A DNA stretch of 64,000 bases from Aporrectodea caliginosa (GCA_020284085.1 JACEVL010000062.1:2855610-2919609), one strand, 5' to 3'; counted from the stretch's first letter, positions 1 to 11,874 are shown. The notes: generated from the letters alone by a model not told the origin. Numbers and translations: made by a program.

Positions 1-1044
1 TCTTTAAGGATGGATCGCATCTGATGAATCCCTCCTCCATCTTCGCCATCTTCTGTAGTAAACATCGTTTAGTATTCTGCGAAGCAGTCAAATCCCTCCA
101 CGCACCCTACTTATACCCTGTGGGTAAGGAATCACCCTTTACGAAAGGATTTAGACCCTATTCCGATAAACAAGAGAGAAGAATCCTTAACGATAGAGAA
201 AACAATAGCCCTCTCCGTCGCAGAGAAGTCTCAGCAGAAGAACTAAGTTGGAAGTCGGGCGGAAGAATCGTACTAATTAAGGGCGATGAGACGTACTTCC
301 TTCTTCGCAGTAGCAATCGTACTGCTACTGTAACATACGATGCACATTCCTATCCGCAATCTGTCGTAATATCAGCAACTCATATAATTTTATAGTCACT
401 TAATATTATTAACCCGACGCAGACTTTCTCAGTTGGCAGCGATTTCCTGTTAAAACGCCTAAACAGAGTGAACAGTTACCGAACGAAGCTAGCAAAGTTA
501 TCTTTAAAATTCCTCTGACGAAATAAATAATTATCCCGCAACGACAAGCGATCGCAGCCTACAAAGATTCAACTTCTATAGCTTTGACTGAAGGTAAAGT
601 TTGACGCCGACTTTCAACTGTTGGAAGACGAAATAGAAAAAAGTTCCTAAATCAGAGTAACCCGGTTAAAAGTACATCTAACGATGAAACGCAATCGACG
701 AAGACAATAATTGCGACTGAAGAGGAGCTGAGTTAATCGGACGTATAGGCCTACGTACGAATCGTCCTCCTCATCCAATGCACCGTCAGGTAAAACGCGT
801 CCCGGGAGGCGCTGGAGAGTGGGCAACGCCTTCGAGCCCGGTCTCGGCCTGCCACCCTCCTACTCAGCCGACAAATCCCAGAGGAGGAGCAGCGCCAGGC
901 AATTTGTCAGCAGCTGCAGCTGGATTGGTTGCCCGGTTGCCATTGACATCCGCGAAACTCCGATGACGACCAGCCAATGACGCCCTCAGCAAGCGTAACC
1001 ATCCGCCTCTTGGCTGCCTTCGATGCATCACCAGTCCAATGCAT

Positions 1045-1086
<42 letters not shown>

Positions 1087-1660
1087 TGCGGCTGCGGCGG
1101 AGCAACAGCACCGACCATTAACCATCTGCATCGCAGACCATCAACGAATGTCCAAGAAACATACAAAGGCAGAAAGTCACGCAGACACACAGGCCTATGC
1201 AGAGACACAGGCCATGCCATATAAACAGAGATAAACAGAAGCAAACAGACAGGCACGCAGACAAACTATGTCAAGTGACTGGCAAGATATACGCAGACAC
1301 GGACAGAGGCGAACAGAGGCGAACAGAGACAGAGACTAAGAAGGTCATTAGACTGGTCGGTTCTTGCATTTAGATGGCCAGAGGCTAATTCTACGTTCAG
1401 TTGCCATAGCAACGACTCATTCGTCCATCTTCTGCCCATTCAATAGATCATTGTTTACTCATGACAGCCAACCAACACCACTTACACACATACGAACGCA
1501 TACAAAGACACATGCATGCAACAGACCCACACCATCGCACAGCGTTGATGCCATTCTACTCGAAATCCATTGACTGGCTCACATTTATATCCTTAACTAT
1601 TAAGATAAAATATCATCTGCGCCCTCAGCAAAACATTTACTTATAAGATCAAAGATATGT
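1..1660. other. Unassigned leader region, partly CpG-rich
   Basis: No gene is recognised here. A 123-codon open frame at 24-395 (+) has no recognisable motif, and I do not support it as a gene. From about 740 to 1030 the base composition turns GC- and CpG-rich, unlike most of the window, which would fit a promoter or first exon of a gene lying to the left. From about 1160 to 1345 the sequence is a loose repetition of cagaca/gagaca words. No splice-bounded coding segment could be built. Confidence 0.4.
1045..1083. repeat. (AGC)13 trinucleotide tract
   Basis: Thirteen uninterrupted AGC units lie inside the CpG-rich stretch. The tract reads as polyserine, polyalanine or polyglutamine depending on frame, and it alone creates several of the open frames around it. 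It is a simple repeat; no protein context supports a coding role. Confidence 0.9.
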
Positions 1661-1678
1661 GTCTGAGATTTTCACAAA

Positions 1679-1990
1679 AGTTGAATTACAAGAAAAAACG
1701 ATTTTGAAGAATGACAAGAAAAATGCAAAGCAATAGAATGCGCAGAAGAATGCCAAGAGTGTGAAGAAGAATGCGAAGAACGAGAAAAAGAAGAATGCAA
1801 AGAATGTTGCGAAGAACAATGCAAAGAACAATGCGAAAAATGTAAAGCAGAATAAAACGAATAAGAAAGGAATGCAAATAAGAAGAATGCGAAAAGAGGA
1901 AATAATGCAACGATGAATCAGGAAAAGATTGAGATAAAGAAGAATGAGAGAAAGAAGAAAACAAGAAGAACAAGACGAAGAACAACTAAA
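1679..1990. repeat. Purine-rich (GAAGAA/GAATGC) tract
   Basis: About 310 bp of almost pure purine on the plus strand, made of loosely repeated gaagaatgc and agaaaaag words. The strand asymmetry produces long phenylalanine-rich open frames on the minus strand, which are artefacts. Confidence 0.75.
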
Positions 1991-1999
1991 AGATGTATT

Positions 2000-2295
2000 G
2001 TCATGTTGTCTAATATGCATCTCCACGCAGGACTTCCAGGAAGCCTATATAATATATCTTTGAGTAAAATGTGTGTTTCATGTTGAACTCCAACGCAGCC
2101 TGTATATCCCTGAATGTTAAAGTGTTTTTTCATGCTCAACTCCCACGAAGCTTTTATATCCTTAACTAAACTATGTTGGACACCAACGGAGTTTGTACAG
2201 TTAAATATGTTTTTCAAGCAGGATGTCCACGGAACCTGTAATCGTAATCTCGAATTTATACAGGGTCCATGCAATAAATTCTCCTGTCCTCAATA
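2000..2295. repeat. Diverged left edge of the 43-bp satellite
   Basis: Four to five irregular copies of a longer unit (about 52-60 bp) recur here. Each carries a core like ggactcccacgg-agcctgta followed by tatccctgaatgttaaa-type sequence. The core matches the homogeneous 43-bp array at 4285-9365, but the copies are strongly mutated, and LINE and hAT insertions now separate them from that array. Confidence 0.7.
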
Positions 2296-2691
2296 AATCA
2301 CGAAGTCGCGGGAACCAGCTTATTCAATAGTTTGGAGGCGGTTTATTTGGGTGATATCAATGTCGAGGAAGATAGGATTGCAGTAGTCTAATTTAGCGTG
2401 AACGATAGATGTAGGCATGTAGCGATTGTAGAAGCAGTTTTGAAGTCGAGCATAGGGCGGATTCGGCGAAGATTGAGGATATGCATGAAGCAGGAGCGGT
2501 AAAGATGGGTGATGTGATCGGAGAAGCTAAGATTTTGGTCAAAAATCACACCTAGGTTGAGGACAGGAGAATTTGCGGTGAAAGTGTGGGCGGATGCAGA
2601 GTCAAGTTTAAAGGAAATAGAGGAACCTGGCATTTTCTCGAGTTGCCCACTCGCAGGTTTTAGTATGAATTCAGTTTTAGACGGGTTCAGA

Positions 2692-3000
2692 CAGGCCCGT
2701 CCCTAGGCATACGCTGAATACGCAACCGCGTAGGGCCCCGGCGATTCCGCCGAAAGTTAGGCCCCCAAATCCCATTTGGGGAGGCCATAGTTGTGAAAAA
2801 TAATAGGCCTAATAATGACATCACACGCCGCATAAGTCTAAATTAAGTGCAAAGTAACAAATGTTTAAATTATTTAAGTGAAATATATTGCTTGTGACTT
2901 TCTTAAGCACAGCGTTTATAACGTATTCCAGGTATACCAATGGTGTGGGGCCCCAAAATAAAACCTGCGCAGGGCCCCAAATATCTTTGGGACGGGCCTG
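2692..3000. mobile_element. hAT MITE, 309 bp, inserted in the LINE
   Basis: Perfect 12-bp terminal inverted repeats (CAGGCCCGTCCC at the left, GGGACGGGCCTG at the right) are flanked by an exact 8-bp duplication, ggttcaga, at 2684-2691 and 3001-3008. Both the 8-bp target duplication and the CAG...CTG ends are hallmarks of hAT transposons. There is no coding capacity, so it is non-autonomous. Confidence 0.93.
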
Positions 3001-3185
3001 GGTTCAGACACAGGAGATTTGATGTCATCCAGGAAGAGATTTGTGTAAGCATGGAGAAGATGAACTGTGGATTCGGGGAAGGTGATGGTCAAATGAAGAT
3101 GCGCTATTGAGTGAGCTGAGCGGAGTAGTGTAGAGGATTAACAAAAGGGCCAGAAAACAGAACTTTGCGGAATACCACAGGTGAG

Positions 3186-3348
3186 CAGAGGCGTCTACAC
3201 CATGTAGCCTTGGAGCAAATGCTCCATCCAAGAAATAGGGGGGGGGGGCGGGCCTCATTGCGAAATTATGAGGGAAGTTGACATTTTTTAATGTTGTACC
3301 ATGGGAGGGGTAGTTGCTCCAATGACTTAGGGGGGATAGACGCCTCTG
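3186..3348. mobile_element. hAT MITE, 163 bp, inserted in the same LINE
   Basis: The ends are CAGAGGCGTCTA and its inverse TAGACGCCTCTG (12/12), flanked by exact 8-bp duplications caggtgag at 3178-3185 and 3349-3356. It is a different family from the neighbouring element at 2692. Confidence 0.92.
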
Positions 3349-3424
3349 CAGGTGAGAGGGCATGATTGGAATGAGGCTTCCGATATTTTAACGCAGAAAG
3401 AGCGGGAAGAAAGATAGCTACTGG

Positions 3425-3530
3425 TACAGTTAACTTTAATTCCAAGCTGGACTCCCACGGAGCTGTACAGTTAAATGTTTATTTCCATGCTGGACTCCCA
3501 TAGCGCCTGTACAGTTAACCTCTAACCGAC
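3425..3530. repeat. Two diverged satellite units
   Basis: Two copies of the ctggactcccac-ggagc-tgtacagttaa unit separated by about 50 bp. They are relics of the same family as the main array and lie between two LINE fragments. Confidence 0.75.
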
Positions 3531-3534
3531 TCCA

Positions 3535-4275
3535 CTTAATTCTGCCAAGACTAAATTCATACTGGCGGGTGTGAACCGTTGTGCGGTGGCTGAAGCATTT
3601 CCCCACGTTACCTGTTATGATTCTGTCCGGGATTTGGACGTCACACTGGATGAAGAACTTGTTTTCCAATGCATATCAATCAGCTCACTGGTGGCTGTTA
3701 CTACCAACGTCGTCAGTAACGGGTCATCTCTCGCTTCCTATCCCAGGATGTTGCTGCTAACCTTGTCCAAATTTTTCACCATCCGCTTTGACCACTGCTG
3801 CACTCTACTGTCTGGTTGGTCTGCCTCTTGCATTGATACTTGATAGCCCGACTAGACCGGGTTCTTCGCTCAGCAGCCCGGTTAATTGGGCGAATCCCTA
3901 AGACCCTAAATTGTCTCGGTTTCGCCTTACATGCAAGGCGCCCTGCGCTGGCTCCCTGTCTCGCAGCGCACAAATTACAGAAGCGTTGCCTCCTTGTCTA
4001 TGCTCCGGTCTATCTAGGTGAGCTATGTTGCCCTGTATATGCCATTCGCTCTGCCTCTGTCCCTCGTGCTAGAACCTCAACCTGCCAGCGTCGTCCTTTC
4101 TCATTTGTAGGTCCATCTGTCTGGAATAATCTCCCTTTGGAGATACGCCTGTTACCTAGGGATGGCTCGTCTACCTTTTACAGGCTCTATAAGACTTACT
4201 TGTATCACCAAGGTTGGCCTGGGAGAACCTCCGAGTAGGCTTCTTTAAGGGGCGCCATATAAGTTCTTAAAATGA
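3535..4275 (+). mobile_element. LINE 3' fragment: RT C-terminus and tail
   Basis: Frame-broken coding for the C-terminal part of a LINE reverse transcriptase. [16 protein letters not shown], a long stretch matching the intact copy at 28617-29087, and FVGPSVWNNLPLEIRLLPR are all readable. The fragment ends with the family tail ggcgccatataagtt followed by aatgaatgaatgag, a short microsatellite tail typical of L2/CR1-like LINEs. The copy is 5'-truncated. Confidence 0.85.
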
Positions 4276-4284
4276 ATGAATGAG

Positions 4285-7200
4285 TTAAATGTGTCTCCAA
4301 GCTGGAATCCCAACGGAGCCTGAACACTTAAATGTATTTACAAGATGGACTCCCAACGGAGTATGAACAGCCAAATGCAATTACAAGATGGACTCCCAAT
4401 GGAGTATGAACAGTTGAATGCAATTACAAGATGGACTCCCAATGGAGTATGTACAGTTGAATGCAATTACAAGATGGACTCCCAATGGAGTATGAACAGC
4501 CAAATGCAATTACAAGATGGACTCCCAATGGAGTATGTACAGTTGAATGCAATTACAAGATGGACTCCCAACGGAGTATGAACAGCCAAATGCAATTACA
4601 AGATGGACTCCCAACGAAGCCTGTCCCGTTAAATGCAATTACAAGAGGGACTCCACTTAAATGTATTTACAAGATGGACTCCCAATGGAGTCTGTACAGT
4701 TAAATGCAATTACAAGATGGACTCCCAACGGAGCCTGTACAGTTAAATGCAATTACAAGATGGACTCCCAACGGAGTCTGTACAGTTAAATGCAATTACA
4801 AGATGAACTCCCAACGGAGCCTGTACAGTTAAATGCAATTACAAGATGGACTCCCAACGGAGTCTGTACAGTTAAATGCAATTACAAGATGGACTCCCAA
4901 CGGAGTCTGTACAGTTAAATGCAATTACAAGATGAACTCCCAACGGAGCCTGTACAGTTAAATGCAATTACAAGATGGACTCCCAACGGAGTCTGTACAG
5001 TTAAATGCAATTACAAGATGGACTCCCAACGGAGTCTGTACAGTTAAATGCAATTACAAGATGGACTCCCAACGGAGTCTGTACAGTTAAATGCAATTAC
5101 AAGATGAACTCCTAACGGAGCCTGTACAGTTAAATGCAATTACAAGATGGACTCCCAACGGAGCCTGTACAGTTAAATGCAATTACAAGATGGACTCCCA
5201 ACGGAGCCTGAACAGTTAAATGCAATTACAAGATGGACTCCCAACGGAGTCTGTACAGTTAAATGCAATTACAAGATGGACTCCCAACGGAATCTGTACA
5301 GTTAAATGTATTTACAAGATGGACTCCCAATGGAGCCTGTACAGTTAAATGCAATTACAAGATGGACTCCCAACGGAGCCTGTACAGTTAAATGCAATTA
5401 CAAGATGGACTCCCAATGGAGCCTGTACAGTTAAATGCAATTACAAGATGGACTCCCAACGAAGCCTGTCCCGTTAAATACAATTACAAGAGGGACTCCA
5501 CTTAAATGTATTTACAAGATGGACTCCCAACGGAATCTGTACAGTTAAATGCATTCACAAGATGCACTCCCAACGGAGCCTGAACAGTTAAATGCAATTA
5601 CAAGATGGACTCCCAATGGAGCCTGTACAGTTAAATGCAATTACAAGATGGACTCCCAATGGAGCCTGTACAGTTAAATGCAATTTATTACAAGATGGAC
5701 TCCCAACGGAGTCTGTACAGTTAAATGCAGTTACAAGATGGACTCCCAACGGAGCCTGTACAGTTAAATGCAATTACAAGATGAACTCCCAACGGAGTCT
5801 GTACAGTTAAATGCAATTACAAGATGAACTCCCAACGGAGTCTGTACAGTTAAATGCAATTACAAGATGAACTCCCAACGGAGCCTGTACAGTTAAATGC
5901 AATTACAAGATGGACTCCCAACGGAGCCTGAACAGTTAAATGCAATTACAAGATGCCATTGAAGATGGACTCCCAACGGAGCCTGTACAGTTAAATGCAA
6001 TTACAAGATGGACTCCCAACGGAGTCTGTACAGTTAAATGCAATTACAAGATGGACTCCCAACGGAGCCTGCACAGTTAAATGCAATTACAAGATGGACT
6101 CCCAACGGAGTCTGTACAGTTAAATGCAATTACAAGATTAACTCCCAACGGAGCCTGCACAGTTAAATGCAATTACAAGATGAACTCCCAACGGAGTCTG
6201 TACAGTTAAATGCAATTACAAGATGAACTCCCAACGGAGCCTGTACAGTTAAATGCAATTACAAGATGACTCCCAACGGAGCCTGTACAGCTAAATGCAA
6301 TTACAAGATGAACTCCCAACGGAGTCTGTACAGTTAAATGCAATTACAAGATGAACTCCCAACGGAGCCTGAACAGTTAAATGCAATTACAAGATGAATT
6401 CCCAACGGAGCCTGAACAGTTAAATGCAATTACAAGATGAACTCCCAACGGAGCCTGAACAGTTAAATGCAATTACAAGATGCCATTGAAGATGGACTCC
6501 CAACGGAGCCTGTACAGTTAAATGCAATTACAAGATGGACTCCCAACGGAGCCTGCACAGTTAAATGCAATTACAAGATGAACTCCCAACGGAGTGTGTA
6601 CAGTTAAATGCAATTACAAGATGAAGTCCCAACGGAGCCTGTACAGTTAAATGCAATTACAAGATGGACTCCCAACGGAGCCTGTACAGCTAAATGCAAT
6701 TACAAGATGAACTCCCAACGGAGTCTGTACAGTTAAATGCAATTACAAGATGGACTCCCAACGGAGCCTGTACAGCTAAATGCAATTACAAGATGAACTC
6801 CCAACGGAGTCTGTACAGTTAAATGCAATTACAAGATGAACTCCCAACGGAGCCTGCACAGTTAAATGCAATTACAAGATGGACTCCCAACGGAGTCTGT
6901 ACAGTTAAATGCAATTACAAGATGAACTCCCAACGGAGCCTGTACAGTTAAATGCAATTACAAGATGAACTCCCAACGGAGTCTGTACAGTTAAATGCAA
7001 TTACAAGATGAACTCCCAACGGAGCCTGAACAGTTAAATGCAATTACAAGATGAATTCCCAACGGAGCCTGAACAGTTAAATGCAATTACAAGATGAACT
7101 CCCAACGGAGCCTGAACAGTTAAATGCAATTACAAGATGCCATTGAAGATGGACTCCCAACGGAGCCTGTACAGTTAAATGCAATTACAAGATGGACTCC

Positions 7201-9365
7201 CAACGGAGTCTGTACAGTTAAATGCAATTACAAGATGAACTCCCAACGGAGTCTGTACAGTTAAATGCAATTTATTACAAGATGGACTCCCAACGGAGTC
7301 TGTACAGTTAAATGCAATTACAAGATGAACTCCCAACGGAGCCTGTACAGCTAAATGCAATTACAAGATGAACTCCTAACGGAGCCTGTACAGTTAAATG
7401 CAATTACAAGATGAAGTCCCAACGGAGCCTGTACAGTTAAATGCAATTACAAGATGAACTCCCAACGGAGCCTGTACAGCTAAATGCAATTACAAGATGA
7501 ACTCCCAACGGAGCCTGTACAGCTAAATGCAATTACAAGATGAACTCCTAACGGAGTCTGTACAGTTAAATGCAATTACAAGATGAACTCCCAACGGAGT
7601 CTGTACAGTTAAATGCAATTACAAGATGGACTCCCAACGGAGCCTGTACAGCTAAATGCAATTACAAGATGAACTCCCAACGGAGTCTGTACAGTTAAAT
7701 GCAATTACAAGATGAACTCCCAACGGAGCCTGCACAGTTAAATGCAATTACAAGATGGACTCCCAACGGAGCCTGTACAGTTAAATGCAATTACTAGATG
7801 AACTCCCAACGGAGTCTGTACAGTTAAATGCAATTACAAGATGAACTCCCAACGGAGTCTGTACAGTTAAATGCAATTACAAGATGAACTCCCAACGGAG
7901 TCTGTACAGTTAAATGCAATTACAAGATGGACTCCCAACGGAGTCTGTACAGTTAAATGCAATTACAAGATGAACTCCCAACGGAGCCTGTACAGTTAAA
8001 TGAAATTACAAGATGGACTCCCAACGGAGTCTGTACAGTTAAATGCAATTACAAGATGAACTCCTAACGGAGCCTGTACAGTTAAATGCAATTACAAGAT
8101 GGACTCCCAACAGACCCTGAACAGTTAAATGCAATTACAAGATGAACTCCTAACGGAGCCTGTACAGTTAAATGCAATTACAAGATGAACTCCTAACGGA
8201 GCCTGTACAGTTAAATGCAATTACAAGATGGACTCCCAACCGACCCTGAACAGTTAAATGCAATTACAAGATGGACTCCCAATGGAGTCTGTACAGTTAA
8301 ATGCAATTACAAGATGAACTCCCAACGGAGCCTGTACAGTTAAATGCAATTACAAGATGAACTCCCAACGGAGTCTGTACAGTTAAATGCAATTACAAGA
8401 TGAACTCCCAACGGAGTCTATACAGTTAAATGAAATTACAAGATGGACTCCCAACGGAATCTGTACAGTTAAATGCAATTACAAGATGAACTCCTAACGG
8501 AGCCTGTACAGTTAAATGCAATTACAAGATGAACTCCTAACGGAGCCTGTACAGTTAAATGCAATTACAAGATGAACTCCTAACGGAGCCTGTACAGTTA
8601 AATGCAATTACAAGATGGACTCCCAATGGAGCCTGTACAGTTAAATGAAATTACAAGATGGACTCCCAACGGAGTCTGTACAGCTAAATGCAATTACAAG
8701 ATGGACTCCCAACGGAGTCTGTACAGTTAAATGCAATTACAAGATGAACTCCCAACGGAGTCTGTACAGTTAAATGCAATTACAAGATGAACTCCTAACG
8801 GAGCCTGTACAGTTAAATGCAATTACAAGATGGACTCCCAATGGAGCCTGTACAGTTAAATGAAATTACAAGATGGACTCCCAACGGAGTCTGTACAGCT
8901 AAATGCAATTACAAGATGAACTCCCAACGGAGTCTGTACAGTTAAATGCAATTACAAGATGAACTCCTAACGGAGCCTGTACAGTTAAATGCAATTACAA
9001 GATGAACTCCCAACGGAGTCTGTACAGTTAAATGCAATTACAAGATGAACTCCTAACGGAGCCTGTACAGTTAAATGCAATTACAAGATGGACTCCCAAC
9101 GGAGTCTGTACAGTTAAATGCAATTACAAGATGAACTCCCAACGGAGCCTGTACAGTTAAATGCAATTACAAGATGGACTCCCAACGGAGCCTGTACAGT
9201 TAAATGCAATTACAAGATGGACTCCCAACGGAGCCTGTACAGTTGAATGCAATAAATTACCAGATGGACTCCCAATGGAGCCTGTACTGTTGAATGCAAT
9301 TACAAGATGGACTCGATGGAGCCTGTACAGTTACATGTAAACAAGATGGACTCCCACGGAGCCTG
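4285..9365. repeat. Satellite array, 43-bp unit, about 117 copies
   Basis: A continuous head-to-tail array whose unit reads aatgcaattacaagatgg, then actcccaacggag and (c/t)ctgtacagtta, 43 bp in total (for example successive units starting near 4745 and 4788). The centre is highly homogeneous. Variants include gaactcccaacgg, ggactcctaacgg and gtctgtacag. A 12-bp extra segment (agatgccattga) appears near 5950, 6479 and 7136, spaced by 12 or 15 units, and a 4-bp ttta insertion occurs near 5684 and 7271. These marks show block (higher-order) duplication. Each unit carries the palindrome CTGTACAG. Short open frames here are repeat artefacts. Confidence 0.97.
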
Positions 9366-9560
9366 TATACATCTCTTGCGTGTTGATGTGTGTTCCGATA
9401 CTGGTCTCCCGCGGAGCCTGTATAGGCCTATCACAATGTGCTAATGCATGTTTCCATGCTAGACACACGTACGGTTCCTGTATATCCCTGACTTATAGCT
9501 GTGTGTTTCCATCCTGGATTCTAACAGAGAGTGTACATCCCTATGGCTTTTGATATAATC
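9330..9560. repeat. Diverged right edge of the satellite
   Basis: After 9365 the 43-bp unit gives way to longer, decayed units of about 55-60 bp containing gcctgtatatccctgacttat and gtttccatgctag. They resemble the units at the left edge (2000-2295) more than those in the adjacent array. Confidence 0.7.
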
Positions 9561-10280
9561 TAATCTAAAGATGTAATTATTTGGAACTTGTAACCTTAGC
9601 TAAATGATATATCTTGACAAACTATTAGTAGCATATTAAGATTGTCAGATTGTATTAAATGCGAACCAATAGCCTATACAACAGCGTCTTTCGAAGAATG
9701 GTTTCGTATCGTGTGGCTGTCGGTCGATTAATCGATGAATCGGCTGCGATGACTTTCATTCGATCGGTCGTCCATCGAAGTCTTCCTCGTTCATTCGATC
9801 TTTTAAGGTCTTGATCGCACAGTAGTTGGCATTCTGTTTCACAAGCTGCAGCACGTATTGAACGATAAGCGATTCTACCAGGTTTTGGCAGGCTAAATCT
9901 TTCAAATAATATCGACTTCTTTCAAATTGTAGCGCGTATTTTCTTCAGGTCTCTTTAGTCGAAACTGAGAATTTTTCACTCTACAGTGTTACCATGACGA
10001 CTAATTTTTAGCGATTGTGGTAGACCAATAAGCTAATTGTGACGTAATAACAGTCTTAGTAATGACGATAATAATTAGCGTCATAACCGCAATTCGAAGA
10101 TTTAATGGTAAAACGCGACTGTGATATGAAAACGCATAGATAATGGAACATCATTAGGCTATAGGCCTAAACACTATGTATTAGAATTAGAATTAGAATT
10201 AGAATTAGAAGCATTAGAATAGTTTATTAATAATTGGACAAGTAGGCCTACGTCTAGCCTATAGGCCTATAGGCATTAGG
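9561..10280. other. Intergenic, no gene seen
   Basis: Unique-looking sequence without a supportable exon. It contains a short (attaga)n microsatellite at about 10178-10215 and several taggcctat words. Confidence 0.5.
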
Positions 10281-10415
10281 CAGTGGCGTAAATCATGGGG
10301 GGGCAGAGGGGGACTGCCCCTCCCCAAAGTTTTGACTTAAGCCCTTCTGTCCCCCCAAAATCCGGCCCTCGTAGGTACTCTGCCCCCTAAAGTTATGTAT
10401 AGATGTTCGCCTCTG
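10281..10415. mobile_element. Possible small hAT-like element
   Basis: The left end CAGTGGCGTA and the right end ttcgcctctg (inverse CAGAGGCGAA) agree at 8 of 10 positions and enclose a C- and G-run-rich interior like other MITEs here. No target duplication is visible, so the boundaries are uncertain. Confidence 0.4.
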
Positions 10416-10598
10416 TATATATAGGCCTATGGCAACATATAAACAATAGGTATAGAATTTGTGGGCCTAGCCTAAATGAATAGAAGTATTTAGACTGGGA
10501 CTGAAGACGAATAGGTCCATATAGCCTACATGAATAATAACCGATAAGCCTAGGCCTATAGCTGCTCCGCACAGCTATAGCTGGGCGGAGTCGACCAA

Positions 10599-10951
10599 CA
10601 GTGTTTAATCTACTCCCCTTGCTGTCGGGGGAAATCTAGGTTCTCGGGGGTATCCAACATATTTGAAAACTTGACCACCGAGTTTCCAAAGAAATTTTCG
10701 AGAGGGGGTAGTAACAACAGTTTTCCAAGATTTTTCGAGGGGGGTAGTAACGAGACTTTTCCAACACTTTTTCGAGGGGAATAGTAATTAACGAGAATTT
10801 TCCACCAAAAATAATTTCCCCTCCTCGATAAATCCTGGGGAAATTATCCCTAAATTTCACACTTTCTGTACAAAATTTCATCTCTTTCATTTTTCTGGGG
10901 AAACTCGATCCTGGGGGAACTTCCCCCCAAAGACGTCTAGATTAAACACTG
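10599..10951. mobile_element. hAT MITE, 353 bp
   Basis: The terminal inverted repeats are CAGTGTTTAATCTA and TAGATTAAACACTG (14/14). An exact 8-bp duplication gtcgacca lies at 10590-10597 and 10952-10959, with one extra base before the left end. The interior holds tandem ttttccaa/ttcgagggg motifs and no transposase. Confidence 0.88.
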
Positions 10952-11178
10952 GTCGACCAGCAGAGTAAAGGAAGCGGGAAAGTGGAGGAACGCAATAGAA
11001 ATGACAAAAAGCTAAGGAAGAGATGGAACATATTGGCGGGAAAGAGAGTAGGGCTTATACTAAATAATAATTGTTTTATTTTCGTTTATTTAATCAGTAG
11101 GGAGCCGTTAGGCCTATATGCGCGATATTCTTCACTGAATGCTTCACGTTAAGCAGCGAATATCGAGTATAGGATAGC

Positions 11179-11342
11179 AGAGTGTAGGACATTATCCCCC
11201 GGACATTATCCCCCGGACATTATCCCCCGGACATTATCCCCCAGGGTAGGACATTATCCCCCCAGTCTAAGATATAATCATATACATATACATATACATA
11301 TGTATATACATATATGTATATATACATATGTATATATATATG

Positions 11343-11379
<37 letters not shown>

Positions 11380-11865
11380 GTATATATATGTAATATATAT
11401 ATATATATGTATATATGTATATGTATATATGTATATGTATATATATATATGTATATATATACATATGTATATATGTATATACATATGTATGTATATATAT
11501 ATGTATATATATATATACATATGTATATATGTATATACATATGTATGTATATATATATATGTATATATATATATACATATGTATATATGTATATACATAT
11601 GTATATATATATGTATATATATATACATATGTATATATATATGTATATATGTATATATATATATATATATATGTATATACATATACATATACATATATAC
11701 ATATACATATACATATATACATATACATATACATATATTTACACAGAGGGGGGATAATGTCCGGGGGATAATGTCCTACGCAAAATCGGGGGATAATGTC
11801 CGGGGATAATGTCCGGGGGATAATGTCCGGGGGATAATGTCCGGGGGGGATAATGTCCGTTCCCC
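11179..11865. mobile_element. Inverted-arm element A with AT core (GGACATTATCCCC repeats)
   Basis: The left arm (about 11186-11270) contains five direct copies of ggacattatccccc. The right arm (about 11746-11859) contains seven copies in inverted orientation (gggggataatgtcc). Between them lies a pure TA/TATACA/TATGTA core. The whole is bracketed by an exact 9-bp direct repeat, taggatagc, at 11170-11178 and 11866-11874, which reads as a target-site duplication. The same arm motif and organisation recur at 40232-42026. There is no coding capacity. A 9-bp duplication with long inverted arms recalls Mutator-like elements, but no transposase is present to confirm a superfamily. Confidence 0.75.
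11278..11745. repeat. TA-rich low-complexity core
   Basis: About 470 bp built only from tata, tatgta and tataca words, nearly self-complementary over its whole length. All long open frames in it (M/Y/I-rich) are artefacts of the dinucleotide composition. Confidence 0.95.
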
Positions 11866-11874
11866 TAGGATAGC

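Larger units (their letters stand above)
2340..3420 (-). mobile_element. LINE reverse-transcriptase fragment (L2/CR1/jockey-like), degenerate
   Basis: Read on the minus strand, the sequence gives in order a GIPQSSVFWP segment (the usual GVPQGSVLGP motif of LINE reverse transcriptases), a decayed finger/palm stretch with LFLDDIKS, a KTEFI-like stretch, and then NLGVIFDQNLSFSDHITHL with FMHILNLRRIRPMLDF. This order is diagnostic of the RT domain of non-LTR retrotransposons. The frame is broken by stops and by two hAT insertions (2692-3000 and 3186-3348), so the copy is dead. No 5' end or endonuclease is seen. Confidence 0.82.

Noticed and set aside
24..395. A 123-codon plus-strand frame
   Set aside because: No recognisable domain, and the neighbouring sequence gives no supporting exons.
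1649..2026. A 125-codon F/L-rich minus-strand frame resembling a membrane protein
   Set aside because: It is the complement of a purine-rich tract; no start context, splice sites or family similarity.
4345..7360. Open frames of 60-80 codons with repeated peptides
   Set aside because: They are readings of the 43-bp satellite, whose unit is not a multiple of three and quickly closes every frame.
11220..11809. Several open frames of 118-169 codons on both strands
   Set aside because: They consist only of M, Y, I, C, T, H and V from TA-rich dinucleotide repeats; an artefact of composition.
11179..11865. Bacterial-type terminator or replication origin based on the strong palindrome
   Set aside because: The context is an animal genome and the flanking 9-bp direct repeat plus a second family member point to a mobile element.
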